A stretch of DNA of 64,000 nt from Sorghum bicolor (GCF_000003195.3 NC_012878.2:57164629-57228628), one strand, 5' to 3'; positions 1 through 11,701 are shown, numbered from the stretch's first letter. Translations and numbers: made by a program. The notes: generated by a model not told the origin, from the sequence alone.

Positions 1-32
1 TAATTGATGATGCTACTTGCCACTAGTACTGA

Positions 33-275
33 GGCCTTGTTTACTTCCTAGAAAATTTTACAAAATTTTTCACATTCCTCGTCACATCGAATCTTTAGAC
101 GCATGTATGGAGTATTAAATATAGACGAAAATAAAAACTAATTGCATAGTTTGGTCGAAATTGACGAGACGAATCTTTTGAGCATAGTTAGTCCATGATT
201 GGACAATATTTGTCAAATACAAACGAAAATGCTACAGTGTCCATTTCCCAAAAATTTTCGGAACTAAACAAGGCC
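33..275 (+). mobile_element. M1 MITE, intact copy
   Basis: This is a reference copy of the M1 family. It starts GGCCTTGTTTACTTCC and ends GAACTAAACAAGGCC, so the ends are inverted repeats, and it is flanked by a TGA/TGA 3-bp duplication. It is about 243 bp and has no coding capacity. The terminal repeat and 3-bp duplication suggest a Tourist-like PIF/Harbinger MITE; that class is an inference. Confidence 0.85.
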
Positions 276-2527
276 TGAAAAGCGTGGAAACACTGTATCT
301 GTCTGAACCCAACAGTTTCAGCACACATTGTGTAGTGTAGTTTAATGTGTTCAGCAGGTACGTGGACACTGTAGCAAGTGGGTTTGCAGTACCGATTGGA
401 GACAAACGGCGACAGCGTCGAGTTGGATTACAAGAGGACACTAGAGTAGGAGTATTTGATTACTAGTTGATCCTTATAAGCCGGGAAAGTGAAGTGTGTA
501 GTAGGCCAATATTGGAAAGGAGGTGAAAGCAAGATGCTACCGAACAAAAGGTTCATCTGAAAAAGGAAAAAAAAATGCTCAAGCATGCAGCTGACACTAA
601 TTCCCATGATGTTATTAAGAGAAAGAGTACACCAGATGGAGGGCTAGGTTCCCTATCTGATTGCCTAGAGCACTTACCTCGCTTCACACTCCTCCAGCAG
701 TCCTTGCAGTCCTTCTGATAAGTGATAAACGAGTAGAGTAGTGCAAAAAAAAAGTTTAACCTATCTTAGTTAGATTGCTACGTTTCGTTCGTGTGAACAA
801 AGCTAGTAGATTGCTATTTGTACTGTTCTGTAGACCCCTGAGCCCTGAATTTTGCATGTTATGCTATATTGCTTCATGATTAATCTAGATTGCATTCAGC
901 TAACTGTTCCCGAATTCATTTCGGAACGGATTAAACAAAAAAGAAAACTGTTCCTGAATTCGATTCTTTTATTCAGTTGGTCTTTGATTCTTCAACAATT
1001 ACTTTTAACGAACATTTCTTTAGGGATTCTCCCGGTGAAAAACTCTCTGTCACCTTGATTCGGGTGTTTTAGAGAAATTCCACTACCAACAAAGATATTG
1101 TAAAAAAAATAAGACAAAATATTTATTTCCCACGATTATTTTCCAGCTACATCAATTTTACCAAAAAAATATTCAAAACAGTCACCGTAACTATACAAGT
1201 CTGAGGATGAATCCAATATAAGTTGACAGTAAATAGAATTGAGGCATGGGACGAAAGCAGATTTTTACATGAATCTTAGCTTTATTCACTTCCACGTATA
1301 CTAGTATTTTGGAAGAAGAAACGAAAGAAATCAATCGTTGGTGAGAAGATTTTCAAACAGCACGATCCTTGCAATTGCAAACCATTTTTTTTTCTTCGCC
1401 CCCACCGTCGGCACCCGATCGACGCGTCTTAAATGGCGAAGATCGAGAGAGCACAGCTCTGAACTCAATCCGGAGCGGCGGTCCTTGCTTGCCAATGCAA
1501 TATTCACTGTCGCGCAGGTCGCGCAGTGCAGTGGTCAGTGGTGAGTGGTCACCCCGCGCGCTCCGCCCGCCCGTCGCAGGCGGGCGGGCGGTCTGCGCCG
1601 CCGCAGCTTTGGCTGACGCTTCGGTCGAACCAGTCGCCACTCGCCAATAAACGCCGAAAGCGCGGCCCCGCCCGCCGGCTTAAACGGGCAAGCTGCTGCC
1701 ACCGCTTTCGAGCGCGCGGTCACCGGGTGCAGCTGCGTCTCGGTGGACGGTGCATGGGCTACGACTCAGGTCCGTCCGTAGCGGTAGCATGGTCCTCATC
1801 CTGTGTTTGGGTCTTCGATCAGAGATGCGTCCCAGAACGAACCAAACTCTGCTGCTGTACCTGTACTGTACAGTAGGTGTGCGTGGGACTCGGTAGGAGT
1901 AGATCTTTGTGATAGAGACAGTAGAGTACTACTAGTACGACATTGGTGAATGGCAGTAGAGTATAGTCGTTTACGTAGTAGACGTGTAGTAGACCCGTAG
2001 CGGTACAGTTTGGTCGCTACGTCGCCTACGCATGTTAGTCAGTGAAGTGGTTGCGTGTTTCTTCCATGCATGCATGTCCCGGCAAATCCGTGCTCTGGGT
2101 TTCGAGCTTCATGAGAACGTTGCCAATGATCTGGATTAGTGTTTAGGGTCTGTCTGGTCGGGATAACATAGGATATGCGTGTCCAAGCTAGTACGGGTAG
2201 GTAGAAAAGATTAGAGAAGCAGATCAATGTCTAATGCTTCATCATCACTGTCATCGATTGCAAAATGGTGGTCACCTGGCTTGTTTGGACGCTGCTGCAT
2301 CCTTGGTTCCTTTTGGCTTTCATATAAGCTGGCAGAGCCAAAGTGGGGATACAAATGAAATAATGAATGAATGGTCTTTAACCCGGCTCCATTCCAGGCT
2401 CCAGCATCTGATAAAATAAAAGCTAGATAAAAGTGCACGTAGAGCCATGAAGCCTTTTGCTATGCCGGGGTACGGTTTGGAATCCTGAGGCCCCGCTGGG
2501 GTCGTTACCAAAGCTTGCAGCGGGTTA
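276..2527. other. Intergenic, no supportable gene
   Basis: The flanks are AT-rich, with a GC-rich island at about 1,400-1,880. Overlapping open frames occur there on both strands, but none resembles a protein I recognise and none shows splice-supported extension. Repeated tracts such as GTAGTAGAC near 1,920-2,000 are low complexity. Confidence 0.5.
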
Positions 2528-2759
2528 GGCCTTGTTTAGTTCGCAAAAATTTTAGGTTTTGGCTACTGTAGCACTTTCGTTTTTATTTGACAAACATTGT
2601 CCAATTATAGAGTAACTAGGCTCAAAAGATTCATCTCACAAATTACATTTAAACTGTACAATTAGTTTTTATTTTCGTTTATATTTAATGCTCCATACAT
2701 GCGACCAAAGATTCGATGTGACGGGAAATCTTGAAAATTTTTGCAAACTAAACCAGGCC
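2528..2759 (-). mobile_element. M1 MITE, intact copy
   Basis: The ends are GGCCTTGTTTAGTTCGC and AAACTAAACCAGGCC. A TTA/TTA target duplication (2525-2527 and 2760-2762) matches the PIF/Harbinger preference. Confidence 0.85.
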
Positions 2760-3125
2760 TTAACCTGCGTGCCTCGGTCTTGTTCGAACTATTTTTCAGC
2801 GATCGCCAAAAGTTCATGAGCATGTACAAGCACTCATGATATATGTGAGCTTGCCATCATATTCCTCCTGCACGTATGTACGCTCAAACTGAAGCGTCAA
2901 TTTCGTTGCGATTATTTGTCCTCACCGTATCGTCCTTGTGATCCTATATATACGTCTTTCTTTTTTCCCTCTTCCATACAAGCGTGGATCGGAAAAATTT
3001 GTGTACTCCCATGCATGCGTGAATAAGAGCATTTCGTGGTCTCGTGGATCTCTTGCAACTGAAACAGAGCTGGTAGTATATATATACTAGCTTCTTTCCG
3101 TGAAGGAACTTTGCCACTTTAGCAA
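2760..3125. other. Short intergenic spacer
   Basis: I see no gene or repeat, only short TA-rich low-complexity runs such as that around 3,077-3,088. Confidence 0.4.
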
Positions 3126-3355
3126 GGCCGAAAAGTAAAAAGTTTTCGGTACTGTAACACTTTCGTTTGTTTATGACAAATATTATCTAATCATGGACTA
3201 ACTAGGATCAAAAGATTCGTCTCTTGATTTACAGCAAAACTGTGTAATTAGTTTTTATTTTTATCTATATTTAATGTTTCATGCATGTGCCACAAGATTC
3301 GATGTGACGGAGAATCTTGAAAACTTTTTGGTTTTCAGGGTGAACTAACAAGGCC
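3126..3355 (-). mobile_element. M1 MITE, left end rearranged
   Basis: The core and right end (GAACTAACAAGGCC) are typical. The left end reads CAAGGCCGAAAAG and lacks the TTGTTTAGTTCC segment, so the terminal repeat is damaged. Confidence 0.75.
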
Positions 3356-3590
3356 TAACTTTGACAGGTACTAGAAAGATGCTCCCTTTTGCGTAAACTA
3401 GTTTATGCATCCATCGATGCAGCTCACATCTTTTTTGCTATTGGGGTCGGTCCTTAGAACTGCCGCAACCTCTTTTCTTGCTTTAGGCATGCACTATAGG
3501 TGATCCCTGTATATATATAGCTACGCACATGTAGCCCTTCATCACCATCCTGGCTAACAATGCTATAGCCCTAAATTGCGCAGTAGAGTA

Positions 3591-3827
3591 TGTTTAGTTT
3601 CAAAATATTTTGCAAAATCGAAACTTTAGCTTTTTCGTTTGTATTTGATATATATTGTCCAATCATAGACTAACTAGGCTCAAAAGATTCGTCTCGTCAA
3701 TTTTGACCAAACTGTATAATTAGTTTTTATTTTTGTCTATATTTAACACTTTATGTATGTGTCTAAAGATTTGATGTGATGAGGAATCTAAAAAATTTTG
3801 CAAAATTTTTGGGAACTAAACAAGGCC
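3591..3827 (-). mobile_element. M1 MITE, left tip lost
   Basis: It starts at TGTTTAGTTTC without the GGCCT tip and ends GGAACTAAACAAGGCC. The core is typical of M1. Confidence 0.78.
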
Positions 3828-4074
3828 GACGTGATAATCCAATCCAATCATACTATTTTTCCACTATAGGCGTGCTCGTAGACACTAGTCTTGGTGCCAG
3901 CAGAGTGGCACACATACTAGTAGACGCTACGCTAAAGCTAGGGAGGAGGATCCTTTTGCTCGCTTGTCAAAAATCACTGCCCAAAAGAGAGCACGCACTA
4001 CTGATGGCGCAGCGTGCATATGGGCAATGGCGCTCTTGACAGCCTCCCTGTTCCATATATCCTCTCGTCGTAGA

Positions 4075-4316
4075 GACTTGTTTAGTTCACCCCAAAAAGC
4101 AAAAAGTTTTCAAGATTCCCCGTCACATCGAATCTTGCGTCATATGCATGAAGTATTAAATATAGACGAAAGCAAAAACTAATTACACAGTTTAGCTGGA
4201 AATCGCGAGACGAATCTTTTGATACTGGTTAGTCTATAATTGGATAATATTTGTCACAAACAAACGAAAGTGCTACAGTACCGAAATCCGAAATCTTTTC
4301 GGAACTAAACAAGCCC
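4075..4316 (+). mobile_element. M1 MITE, diverged ends
   Basis: It starts GACTTGTTTAGTTCACC and ends GGAACTAAACAAGCCC. The core reads in the + orientation. No clear target duplication remains. Confidence 0.78.
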
Positions 4317-4639
4317 TAAGTTGCCGTGTCTTTGGGCCACCCACGCTCTCCAAAGAAGCGAGACATGCCGGGCCTAAAGGCTCCGTTCGACGGTTTGCGA
4401 GCCAAATCTGCCGTGCGTGCAACAAACATGTGCAGTGTATCAGTAGCAGCGCTACTCTATCTTTTTTTTTCTGTAACAGAGCAAGCAGCCTGTGGTACCG
4501 CGTGCATCTTCGTACACTCTCCAGATATTCTTGGGAGGGTCGTTCAGCTGGGGTAATTATTGATAGTTAGCGCGCGTTCGTTCACAGACCAGGGCTCTGC
4601 TTGCACGTACGAGATTGGCTTCAGCAATCAGCATAGTAG
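4317..4639. other. Intergenic spacer
   Basis: I see no gene or recognisable repeat in this spacer. A 76-codon open frame at 4326-4556 resembles nothing I know. Confidence 0.4.
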
Positions 4640-5669
4640 GGCCTTGTTTAGTTCCGAAAAGTGAAAACTTTTCGTTACTGTAGCATTTTCGTTTGTTTGT
4701 AGCAAATATTATCTAATCATGGACTAACTAGAATCAAAAGATTCGTCTCGTGATTTACAGCTAAACTGTGTAATTAGTTTTTATTTTCGTCTATATTTAA
4801 TATTTCATGCATGTGCCATAAGATTCGACGTGACGGGGAATCTTGAAATCTTTTTGGTTTTCAGGGTTGAAAGGTCCTTGTTTGGTTTTGGTAATTGAGT
4901 GACAACTTAGGTGGACTAATAGTGTTTATGTGAGATACAAAGGAGATTAGTCCACAGGTGATGATATGATGGAGGAGCTCATTGCATATGAGACATGACA
5001 TGGAGTCATGTGACCAAGGTGGAGAAGATCAAGATGAGGCTTGGCTTGATGGACCGGTTGCAAGAGTGAAGGGCAAGTCGGAGGCTTCGAAGCGAGGGAC
5101 CGCGTGTGACGGTGAAGCTTGAGCAAGACTTGGCGCCGATGGACCGAGGCAACGGTGAAGAGCAAGTGAGGTCAAGATCGATGAACCAATACGGTCACGT
5201 GATGATATGAAGTGGATCATATCATTTGGTGATTGGTTGGTGCATGTGTTGCATCAACATTGGAGGAGATGAAATAGAAAGCGCAAGACAAAGGTATAAC
5301 CTAGGGCATTTCCATTTCACCGGTCATAGGTGTGTGGGGAAGTTCATGACCGGATTTAGGATAGATGGCCGTACTATCAAGAGGGGCAAACTTGTTTGCA
5401 TATCGGTCATCTAGTGCCACTTGAGCGATCTAACTTTGCATACGTGTTAGGATCGAGTGGCGTGGCAAGTTGAGAGGCTAACTCCTTTGGGAAAATATTT
5501 GTGAAAATGCTAACACACTTGCACATGGTGGTGTACACTTAGTGGTGTTGGCACATTTACAAAGGATGTGGAGTTCCTAGGGTTGAGAGGGGTGTGGGTT
5601 TCTCTCTCCCTCCCGCCGAGCTTGCGAGGCGGGATTCGGCGCTTTTGAGAAAATTAAGTGCATATTTTC

Positions 5670-6120
5670 TATTGCGCCGGTGGGAAGTTTGGAGAAGTCG
5701 CGGGAGTGTTTTTCGCTGAGAAACACTCACCGAACGCTGGTCCAGAGCGTCCGGTGTGGTGTCTGTGGCGCAGGTGTGCACCGGACGCACCGGAGTGAGT
5801 CCGGTGCTCAGCGTCCGGTGTGAAGGCGTTTTGCAACCCTCTCTGCGCACGAGTCCGGTGAGCACCGGACCGTCCGGTGCCCAGCGTCCGGTGAGGTCGC
5901 GAGTTTGACACCCTCTCTGCGCACGAGTCCGGTGAGCACCGGACCGTCCGGTGTGGACTTGCAGAGCGTCCGGTGGTGCTGTGCAGGCGCGCGTGCGCAG
6001 TAGCCGTTGGCGGCAACGGTCGAGTTCAAACGGCTAGTGACACGTGGCGGTCAGCTGAGCACCGGACGCTAGGTGTGGAGCGTCCGGTGGCTCCCTGTGA
6101 GCGTCCGGTGCCCACGTGTT
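5670..6120. repeat. CCGGTG/CACCGG repeat array inside the LTR
   Basis: About 17 copies of CCGGTG or its complement CACCGG occur here, many as CGTCCGGTG or GCACCGGAC. A 44-bp segment repeats directly at 5836-5879 and 5910-5953, a 74-bp period. The array lies just upstream of the LTR TATA box, where LTR enhancer repeats usually sit. It is palindrome-rich and CpG-rich. Confidence 0.8.
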
Positions 6121-6161
6121 TTGCCCAGTGAAGGGGCAACGGCTAGTTTAGCCCTTTGGGC

Positions 6162-6169
6162 TATAAATA
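6162..6169 (+). promoter_or_regulatory. TATA box of the solo LTR
   Basis: TATAAATA lies in GGGCTATAAATAGAAG about 1.3 kb into the LTR and downstream of the CCGGTG array. It is a good candidate for the U3 core promoter; transcription would run rightwards. Confidence 0.6.
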
Positions 6170-7255
6170 GAAGTGGTGGCCGGCCTTGGCTGGCGCTGAG
6201 CACCCTTGGGACTTAGTGTCCATGCTTGGGGAGTGCTAGGAAAGCCTCTAACTCACTTGTGCTTGCAAGAGTGCGAATCAATAGCGAGTGAGTGATTCTA
6301 GTGCGTTGCATTAAGAGATTGCATCGAGTGGCACTACGTGTTCGTGTTGCAAGCCGGTGGTGCTTGTTACTCTTGGAGGTTGCCACCTCCTAGACGGCTT
6401 GGTGGCTTGTGACTCCGTCGAAGCACGCAAGGAGATTGTGCGGTGCTCCGGAGAAGAGATTGTGAGGGGTACGGTGCTCACCCCGCGGGGATCGCGAAGA
6501 GCAACTCTATTGGATCGTGTGTGTCATTGAGCTACCTCACTTGTGGGTAGGTTCTTGCGGTGTCCTAGTGGGGACGAGGTTCGTGTAACACCTCTTAGCC
6601 GCCGAACCACCAAGTGTTGGTCGACACAACGGGGACGTAGCTTGGTGGCAACCAAATGAACCTCGGAAGAAAATCATCGTGTCAACTTTGTTCTTTCCGT
6701 TGGTTTGCAAGTCCCTAACACAAGCTTGTTTTTTACATTCATATATTTGTGCTTGTGTAGTTGCTCTTGAAACTAGTTAGCTTGTGTAGCTTGCTAGTTA
6801 CCTTCTTGCTTGTGTAGCTAGAAGTAGTTCCCTTGCGTGACTAATTTGGTTTGTGTAACCTTGTTAGTCACATTGCCTAGTTTGTGTAGCTAAGTAAGTT
6901 GCGCTCTCTAATTTGGCATTAGTTGCCTTGTTATTAAGCTTGCTAGTGAGCTTAGGCTTTGTGCGCTTTGCCTCACTAGTTTGTGTAGGAGCTCCTCCTG
7001 GTTGCAAGGTACTAGTGGCATAGGTTTGTGTGACCTTACTCCTAGAATTGGTTAGGTGAGCTCTTGCTAAGGTAGCACCTTGCTTGCTTGTTTAGGATCT
7101 TTTCAAGGTGCTAGAGAACTTAGATAGAGGGGTGTAGTCTTGGCTAGACCAATAGTTTTAATTCCGCATTTGTTTCGGTTAGCCGGTGCGATAATTTTTA
7201 GAAAGGACTATTCACCCCCCCTCTAGTCCGCCATCTCGACCCTTCAAGGGTGAAC

Positions 7256-7498
7256 GGCCTTGTTTAGTTCCGAAAAATTTTGCAAAATCGACACTGTAGC
7301 ACTTTCGTTTGTATTTGACAAATATTGTCCAATCATGGACTAACTAGGCTCAAAAGATTCGTTTCGTCAATTTCGACCAAACTGTGCAATTAGTTTTTAT
7401 TTTCGTCTATATTTAATACTCCATGCATGCGTCTAAAGATTCGATGTGACGGAAAATATGAAAAATTTTACAAAATTTTCTGGGAACTAAACAAGATC
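7256..7498 (-). mobile_element. M1 copy B nested in the end of copy A
   Basis: The full-length ends are GGCCTTGTTTAGTTCC and AACTAAACAAGATC. It sits between the GAAC and TAAACAAGGCC of copy A's right terminus. Only the right TAA survives next to it, so the left half of the target duplication has been lost. Confidence 0.82.
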
Positions 7499-7509
7499 TA
7501 AACAAGGCC

Positions 7510-8253
7510 TAGATCATCAGAAGGATATATATCATATCATTGCAATGCCAGTAGAGAAGTACGTACGACTAATTCGACGTCATGAAAAAACCTCTGATGT
7601 CACCATACTAGACTACTAGTAGTAAGAAGCAGCACTACATTTACATTTGCACATTCGTCCATCAATATAATGCATGGCCACTCGTGCAGTTGTGATCCTG
7701 CACCGCCTTCAACCCGCTACAGTGTCGTATTCAACTCCAGCGCATGCATGCATGCACGGACTCGATCTGCGGCACACTGTGTAGCACGTACGCGCTGCAG
7801 TGCACGGCTGGTCGCAACTACGTAGAGCCCCAGACGCAATTACGTGAGCCCGGCCGAGACCGCAGCCGACCGTACCGATCTATAGCTCGTCACGTCGTCT
7901 GTGTAAAATGCAAATGCAAGCGGTGACGACATTTCTCGGCAACCTTGGCAGGCAGCGGTCCTTGGCCGTGCCATTAACCGACTTAATTGCCGCACGCAGC
8001 CTCAGCCAGGTCTGTCTCTGAGAGCGAGATCTTTCGCCGACGACTCTCCCTCCCGGCAGTCCGCAGTGTGATTTATGGCGAGGTATTCATGGCGACCCTG
8101 TACGAGAGTGACGCGACGCGCCTGATCGTCCCCCGCCCAGCACCACCCTTTCCAACAGTGCTGTCTCCGTTTGCCGGTTTGCTCGCGCCGGGACATGGGG
8201 ATCTGTAAATAAAAACGGAAACGGAACGGCGTGTCGTGTGCACCCGTTACCTG
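7510..8253. other. Intergenic, no supportable gene
   Basis: Mixed composition with GCATGCATGCATGCA at 7742-7756. Short open frames at 7744-7926 and 7987-8208 have no recognisable product. Confidence 0.4.
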
Positions 8254-8498
8254 AGAGCAAGTTTAATAATACAGTTCACTTGCTGGCTGTAAGGTTTCTT
8301 ACAGCCTTCTTGCAGCCCACCCATACAATAGTTAGCTATTCACTATTAATACATGGCCCACTTATCTCTCTTACAAAGCTTCTTGGTTTTTGTGTCTAAG
8401 CTGGCGGTAAGCTTACAGCCTGCTTCTCCTCTCTCTCCTCTCTTCTCTCCTCCACATCAGCATTTAGCCAGCTTACAGCCCACCATAATACTTGCTCT
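8254..8498. mobile_element. MITE with AGAGCAAGT termini
   Basis: It begins AGAGCAAGTTTAATAATAC and ends CATAATACTTGCTCT, so the ends are inverted repeats. The interior repeats GCTTACAGCC and CTTACAGCC. It is about 245 bp and non-coding. This is a different family from M1; I do not assign a superfamily. Confidence 0.65.
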
Positions 8499-9405
8499 GG
8501 AAGTACGAGTAGTAGCATTCCCGTTCCTGGGAGTGATAGTACTACTATTCTTGTCCCTACTTCTAACAAATGATCATTTACAAATGCCGGGTCCATGTCG
8601 GATCACGGGATCCGCGGCTGGCGGAGTTGCGACGAAACCCTTCCGGGACCACAAGAATTCGCATTTCTTTTTTCTTTTCTCATTCACCCTTCCGGCTGGT
8701 TGGATGGTTTGTTGGTGGCCGTCGCTGTGCGTGTCGTCGTCCGCGTCTGTCTGACTGTTTTCACGCTGTGGCCAAGATTCTGCCGCCCCGAAATTCCCTC
8801 CCGGCCCATGCTTTTGCTCCACCTCTCACAGTCGGTCACAGCGTTGGTGCGGTGAGCCGGTGACAAGCGCTGAAGCGGCGAGCGAGAAAAGGCAGACGTG
8901 GATGCGCGCGCGACATAAAGAACCACTGTCTTTTCTTGCGCGTAAAAGTGCTTTGTCTCCATCTCACGGGCAGCGAGCAGCAGGGCAGGATCAGGGTGCG
9001 CTCGGCTCCTGTGACTCGGGCCTGAATTCCTCTTGAACGCAAAGGAAGGCGACACTTTTGAACGCAATGCGATCATGATTCTCCGCTCGTGCTCGCGCCG
9101 TGCCAAGTATCCGGGCCAACAAAAAAATAACTAGGCGGTACGCCAGTGAGCGTGCGGACGGAGGCACGCTTTTCTCGACGAAAATATTCTCCAAATGTCC
9201 CTGGCCATACCCGTAGTACGCTTTTGCCCTCCGAGGCTTTGACAGAAGCGTCAAGAGACGGCAGCAACGAAACCATGGAAAGCGAACCTACGAGCCTACT
9301 CCGTACATGATGAACAATGAACCGGTACTGTACGCCGCAATGGTACACGGCTGGGATAAAACCAGCCAGCCTCCTGCACCGGGCGCGTCGCGACGCGCGT
9401 ATCAT
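8499..9405. other. Intergenic, GC-rich in part, no supportable gene
   Basis: Open frames overlap in nearly every frame because of GC content, with no conserved motif. I see no gene model that holds together. Confidence 0.4.
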
Positions 9406-9843
9406 TGTTTGTTTAGTTGCAAAAATTTTGCAAAACTTTTCAGATTTTACGTCACATCGAATCTTTAAATGTATGTATTGAGTATTAAATATAGATAAAA
9501 ATAAAAAGTAATTACACAGTTTGGTCGGAATTGACGAGACGAATCTTTTGAGCCTAGTTAGTCTATAATTAGACAATATTTATCAAATACAAACGAAAGT
9601 GCTACTATTCACATTTTGCAAAAATTTTTGGAAGTAAGGCCTTGTTTAGTTCCAAAAAATTTTGCAAAATTTTTCAGATTCCCCGTCACATCGAATCTTT
9701 AGATGTATGCATGGAGTATTAAATATAAGCGAAAATAAAAACTAATTGCACAGTTTGATCGAAATTAACGAGACGAATCTTTTAAACCTAGTTAGTATAT
9801 GATTGGACAATATCATGGAACTAAACAAGGCCTAAGCAAGACC
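9406..9843 (+). mobile_element. M1 copy split by a nested M1
   Basis: The body runs to 9637 (TTTTTGGAAGTAA). Its last 8 bp, GCAAGACC, lie at 9836-9843, beyond the nested element at 9638-9832. The left tip is altered (TTGTTTGTTTAGTTGC). Confidence 0.8.
9638..9832 (+). mobile_element. M1 MITE nested in the preceding copy, internally deleted
   Basis: The ends are GGCCTTGTTTAGTTCC and GGAACTAAACAAGGCC with TAA/TAA duplications (9635-9637 and 9833-9835). At 195 bp it is short; the segment after GGACAATAT (TTGTCAAATACAAACG in other copies) is missing. Confidence 0.85.
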
Positions 9844-10201
9844 TAGCTCGTGAATGGTTTTCCCCATCGTCTCTCTCTGCCCATGCTGGCAGCTCCCCAG
9901 ACCCCACCCCCACTGCGGGCACGGGCCGACCACGAGCAGCAACAGGTACAGGAGAGAGAGAGAGAGAGGGAGGAGGGGAGGGAGACGCGCGGTGCGACAC
10001 GGGCACACGCAAACCGGTCGCGCAATCATACGGCGAATCATGATGCCCTCACCCCCCACCCCGGGCTCCCCCATCCCCCGCGCGCCGCGCGCTTCGGGCG
10101 TCGCGTTCGCCTGGTCGCATCCAGGCCGGCCCCCGTCCCACGCGGGCGCGGGGACTGCTTGCCGCTCTCGCTCGTCTCGCCCCAGCGACCAGCGAGAATC
10201 C
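9844..10201. other. GC-rich spacer with GA microsatellite
   Basis: An (AG)n run lies at about 9,952-9,968 in otherwise GC-rich DNA. Frames are open on both strands without recognisable product. Confidence 0.4.
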
Positions 10202-10678
10202 GGCCTTGTTTTTCACTCTAAAACCCAAAAAAAAATTTAAAATTTCTGATCACAACGAATCTTGTGTTACGTGTATAAAACATTAAATATAAATTAAAAT
10301 AAAAACTAATTACACAGTTTAGCTGTAAATCAGAAGACGAATCTTTTAATCCTAGTTAATCTATGATTAGATAATATTTGTCACAAACAAACGAAAATGC
10401 TACAGTATCGAAAACTTTTCACTTTTTGGAACTAAGGCCTTGTTTAGTTCAAAAAAATTTCAAGATTCCCCGTCACATCGAATCTTTGGTCGCATGCATA
10501 GAGCACTAAATATAAACGAAAATAAAAACTGATTACACAGTTTACCTGTAATTTGTGAGATGAATCTTTTGAGGTTAGTTACTCCATGATTGGACAATAT
10601 TTGACAAATAAAAAACAAAAATACAACAGTAGTCAAAAACCAAAAATTTTGCGAACTGAACAAGGCCTAAACAAAGCC
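10202..10678 (+). mobile_element. Diverged M1 copy split by a nested M1
   Basis: It starts GGCCTTGTTTTTCAC and runs to TTTGGAACTAA at 10435. Its tail ACAAAGCC is at 10671-10678, after the nested copy. Confidence 0.8.
10436..10667 (+). mobile_element. M1 MITE nested in the preceding copy
   Basis: The ends are GGCCTTGTTTAGTTC and GAACTGAACAAGGCC. TAA/TAA (10433-10435 and 10668-10670) is the duplicated target inside the terminus of the host copy. Confidence 0.85.
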
Positions 10679-10950
10679 CAAATATCCATCCAGCACACAT
10701 CAGTGTCCTGCTTTGAGTGGCCCCGTGCGCCGCCGCAACGGCTGTTTTGCTGCCCGCCAACTTGCGACGGCGACGGCTGACGCGCGCGCGCCGTGGCCCG
10801 TCGTACGGTGCAAGACTACCAGAGGCGAATGTTGCACCGGCCGAACGAGACGTCGTGATCCCGAGGGTTACGCGTCCGATAACACCCCTGGGGAAAACGA
10901 CGCTGCTACTGTACTAATCAGCAGCAATACGTCTAGGCTCGCGTGATTTA

Positions 10951-11165
10951 GTCCTTGTTTAGTTCTAATTTTTTTTTATATAGATACAGTAGAACTTTCC
11001 TTTGTATTTGCCAAATACAATCCAATCATACACTAAGTAATCTTAAAAAATTTGTCTTGTAAATTACAGAAAAATTATACAAATAATTATTATTTTTATT
11101 TATATTTAACGCTTCATATGCAGCAATATTCGATGTATTAGCGTGACGTTTTTTTATATTAGACC
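10951..11165 (-). mobile_element. Decayed M1 remnant
   Basis: The left end is GTCCTTGTTTAGTTC. The core is recognisable but AT-shifted, and the right terminus is gone. Confidence 0.6.
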
Positions 11166-11218
11166 AGATGGAGTAACAACAGAGATACTAGTACGTGATC
11201 GATCACACCAGAGGACCG

Positions 11219-11441
11219 GGCCTTGTTTAGTGCCAAGATTTTTATCAAAATAGATACGAAGCACTTTTATTTGTATTTAACAAATATTATTTAATTGTGG
11301 ATTTATTAAGTTTAAAAGATTTATCTTACAAATAAGGTAAATTATAAAATTAGTTGTTATATATATATTGTTTTACGTATGGGTCACAAAATTCGATTTG
11401 ACGAGAAATATAAAAAATTTTACAATTTTTTCGAACAAGCC
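11219..11441 (-). mobile_element. M1 MITE, diverged
   Basis: It starts GGCCTTGTTTAGTGCC and ends TTCGAACAAGCC, with several point changes in the core. Confidence 0.7.
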
Positions 11442-11460
11442 ATCGGTCGTTCATTAATTA

Positions 11461-11701
11461 GGCCTTGTTTAGATAAATTTTTTTTTGGATTTTGACATTG
11501 TAGCACTTTCGTTTTTATTTGACAAACATTGTCCAATTATAGAGTAAATAAGCTTAAAAGATTCGTCTTGTGATTTACAAGTAAACTGTACAATTAGTTA
11601 TCTTGTTTATTTATATTTAATATTTCATATATGTGTCATAAGATTTAATGTGATAAGGAATTTTATAAAGTTTTAGGTTTTTGGTGCATGTAAACAAGAC
11701 C
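11461..11701 (-). mobile_element. M1 MITE
   Basis: It starts GGCCTTGTTTAGATAAA after TTA and ends GTAAACAAGACC. The right target duplication is not preserved. Confidence 0.75.

Larger units (their letters stand above)
4868..7246 (+). mobile_element. Solo LTR of an LTR retrotransposon
   Basis: The 2,379-bp segment begins TGAAAGG and ends CCCTTCA, the TG..CA form of an LTR. It is flanked by a perfect 5-bp duplication AGGGT (4863-4867 and 7247-7251). It contains a TATA box and a run ending in a C-rich stretch (7216-7221) near the 3' edge. No gag, protease, integrase or reverse transcriptase coding is present, and no second LTR is seen, so it is a solo LTR left by recombination. The superfamily is not certain; a long-LTR Copia element is possible. 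Confidence 0.85.
4640..7509 (-). mobile_element. M1 copy A, split by a solo LTR and a second M1
   Basis: Copy A begins at 4640 (GGCCTTGTTTAG) and resumes at 7252-7255 (GAAC) and 7499-7509 (TAAACAAGGCC). TAG flanks both outer ends (4637-4639 and 7510-7512), so the whole block is one element hit twice later. The solo LTR lies at 4868-7246 and M1 copy B at 7256-7498. The insertion order, M1-A first and the other two later, follows directly from the nesting. Confidence 0.85.

Noticed and set aside
1338..1876. Overlapping open frames on both strands in a GC island
   Set aside because: All frames are open because stop codons are scarce in GC-rich DNA; no protein motif, start context or splice continuation.
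5557..6029. Repeated-peptide frames such as those with HRTLGTGRSG
   Set aside because: They are translations of the CCGGTG array inside the solo LTR, not a gene.
5670..6120. Possible CRISPR-like array
   Set aside because: The repeats are irregularly spaced, plant LTR-borne and have no spacer structure or cas genes.
4868..7246. Full-length retrotransposon
   Set aside because: No second LTR, primer-binding site with internal domain or polyprotein follows; duplications directly flank the single LTR.
8353..9576. Several frames of 60-167 codons on both strands
   Set aside because: They run across a MITE boundary or into M1 sequence, and no domain is recognisable.
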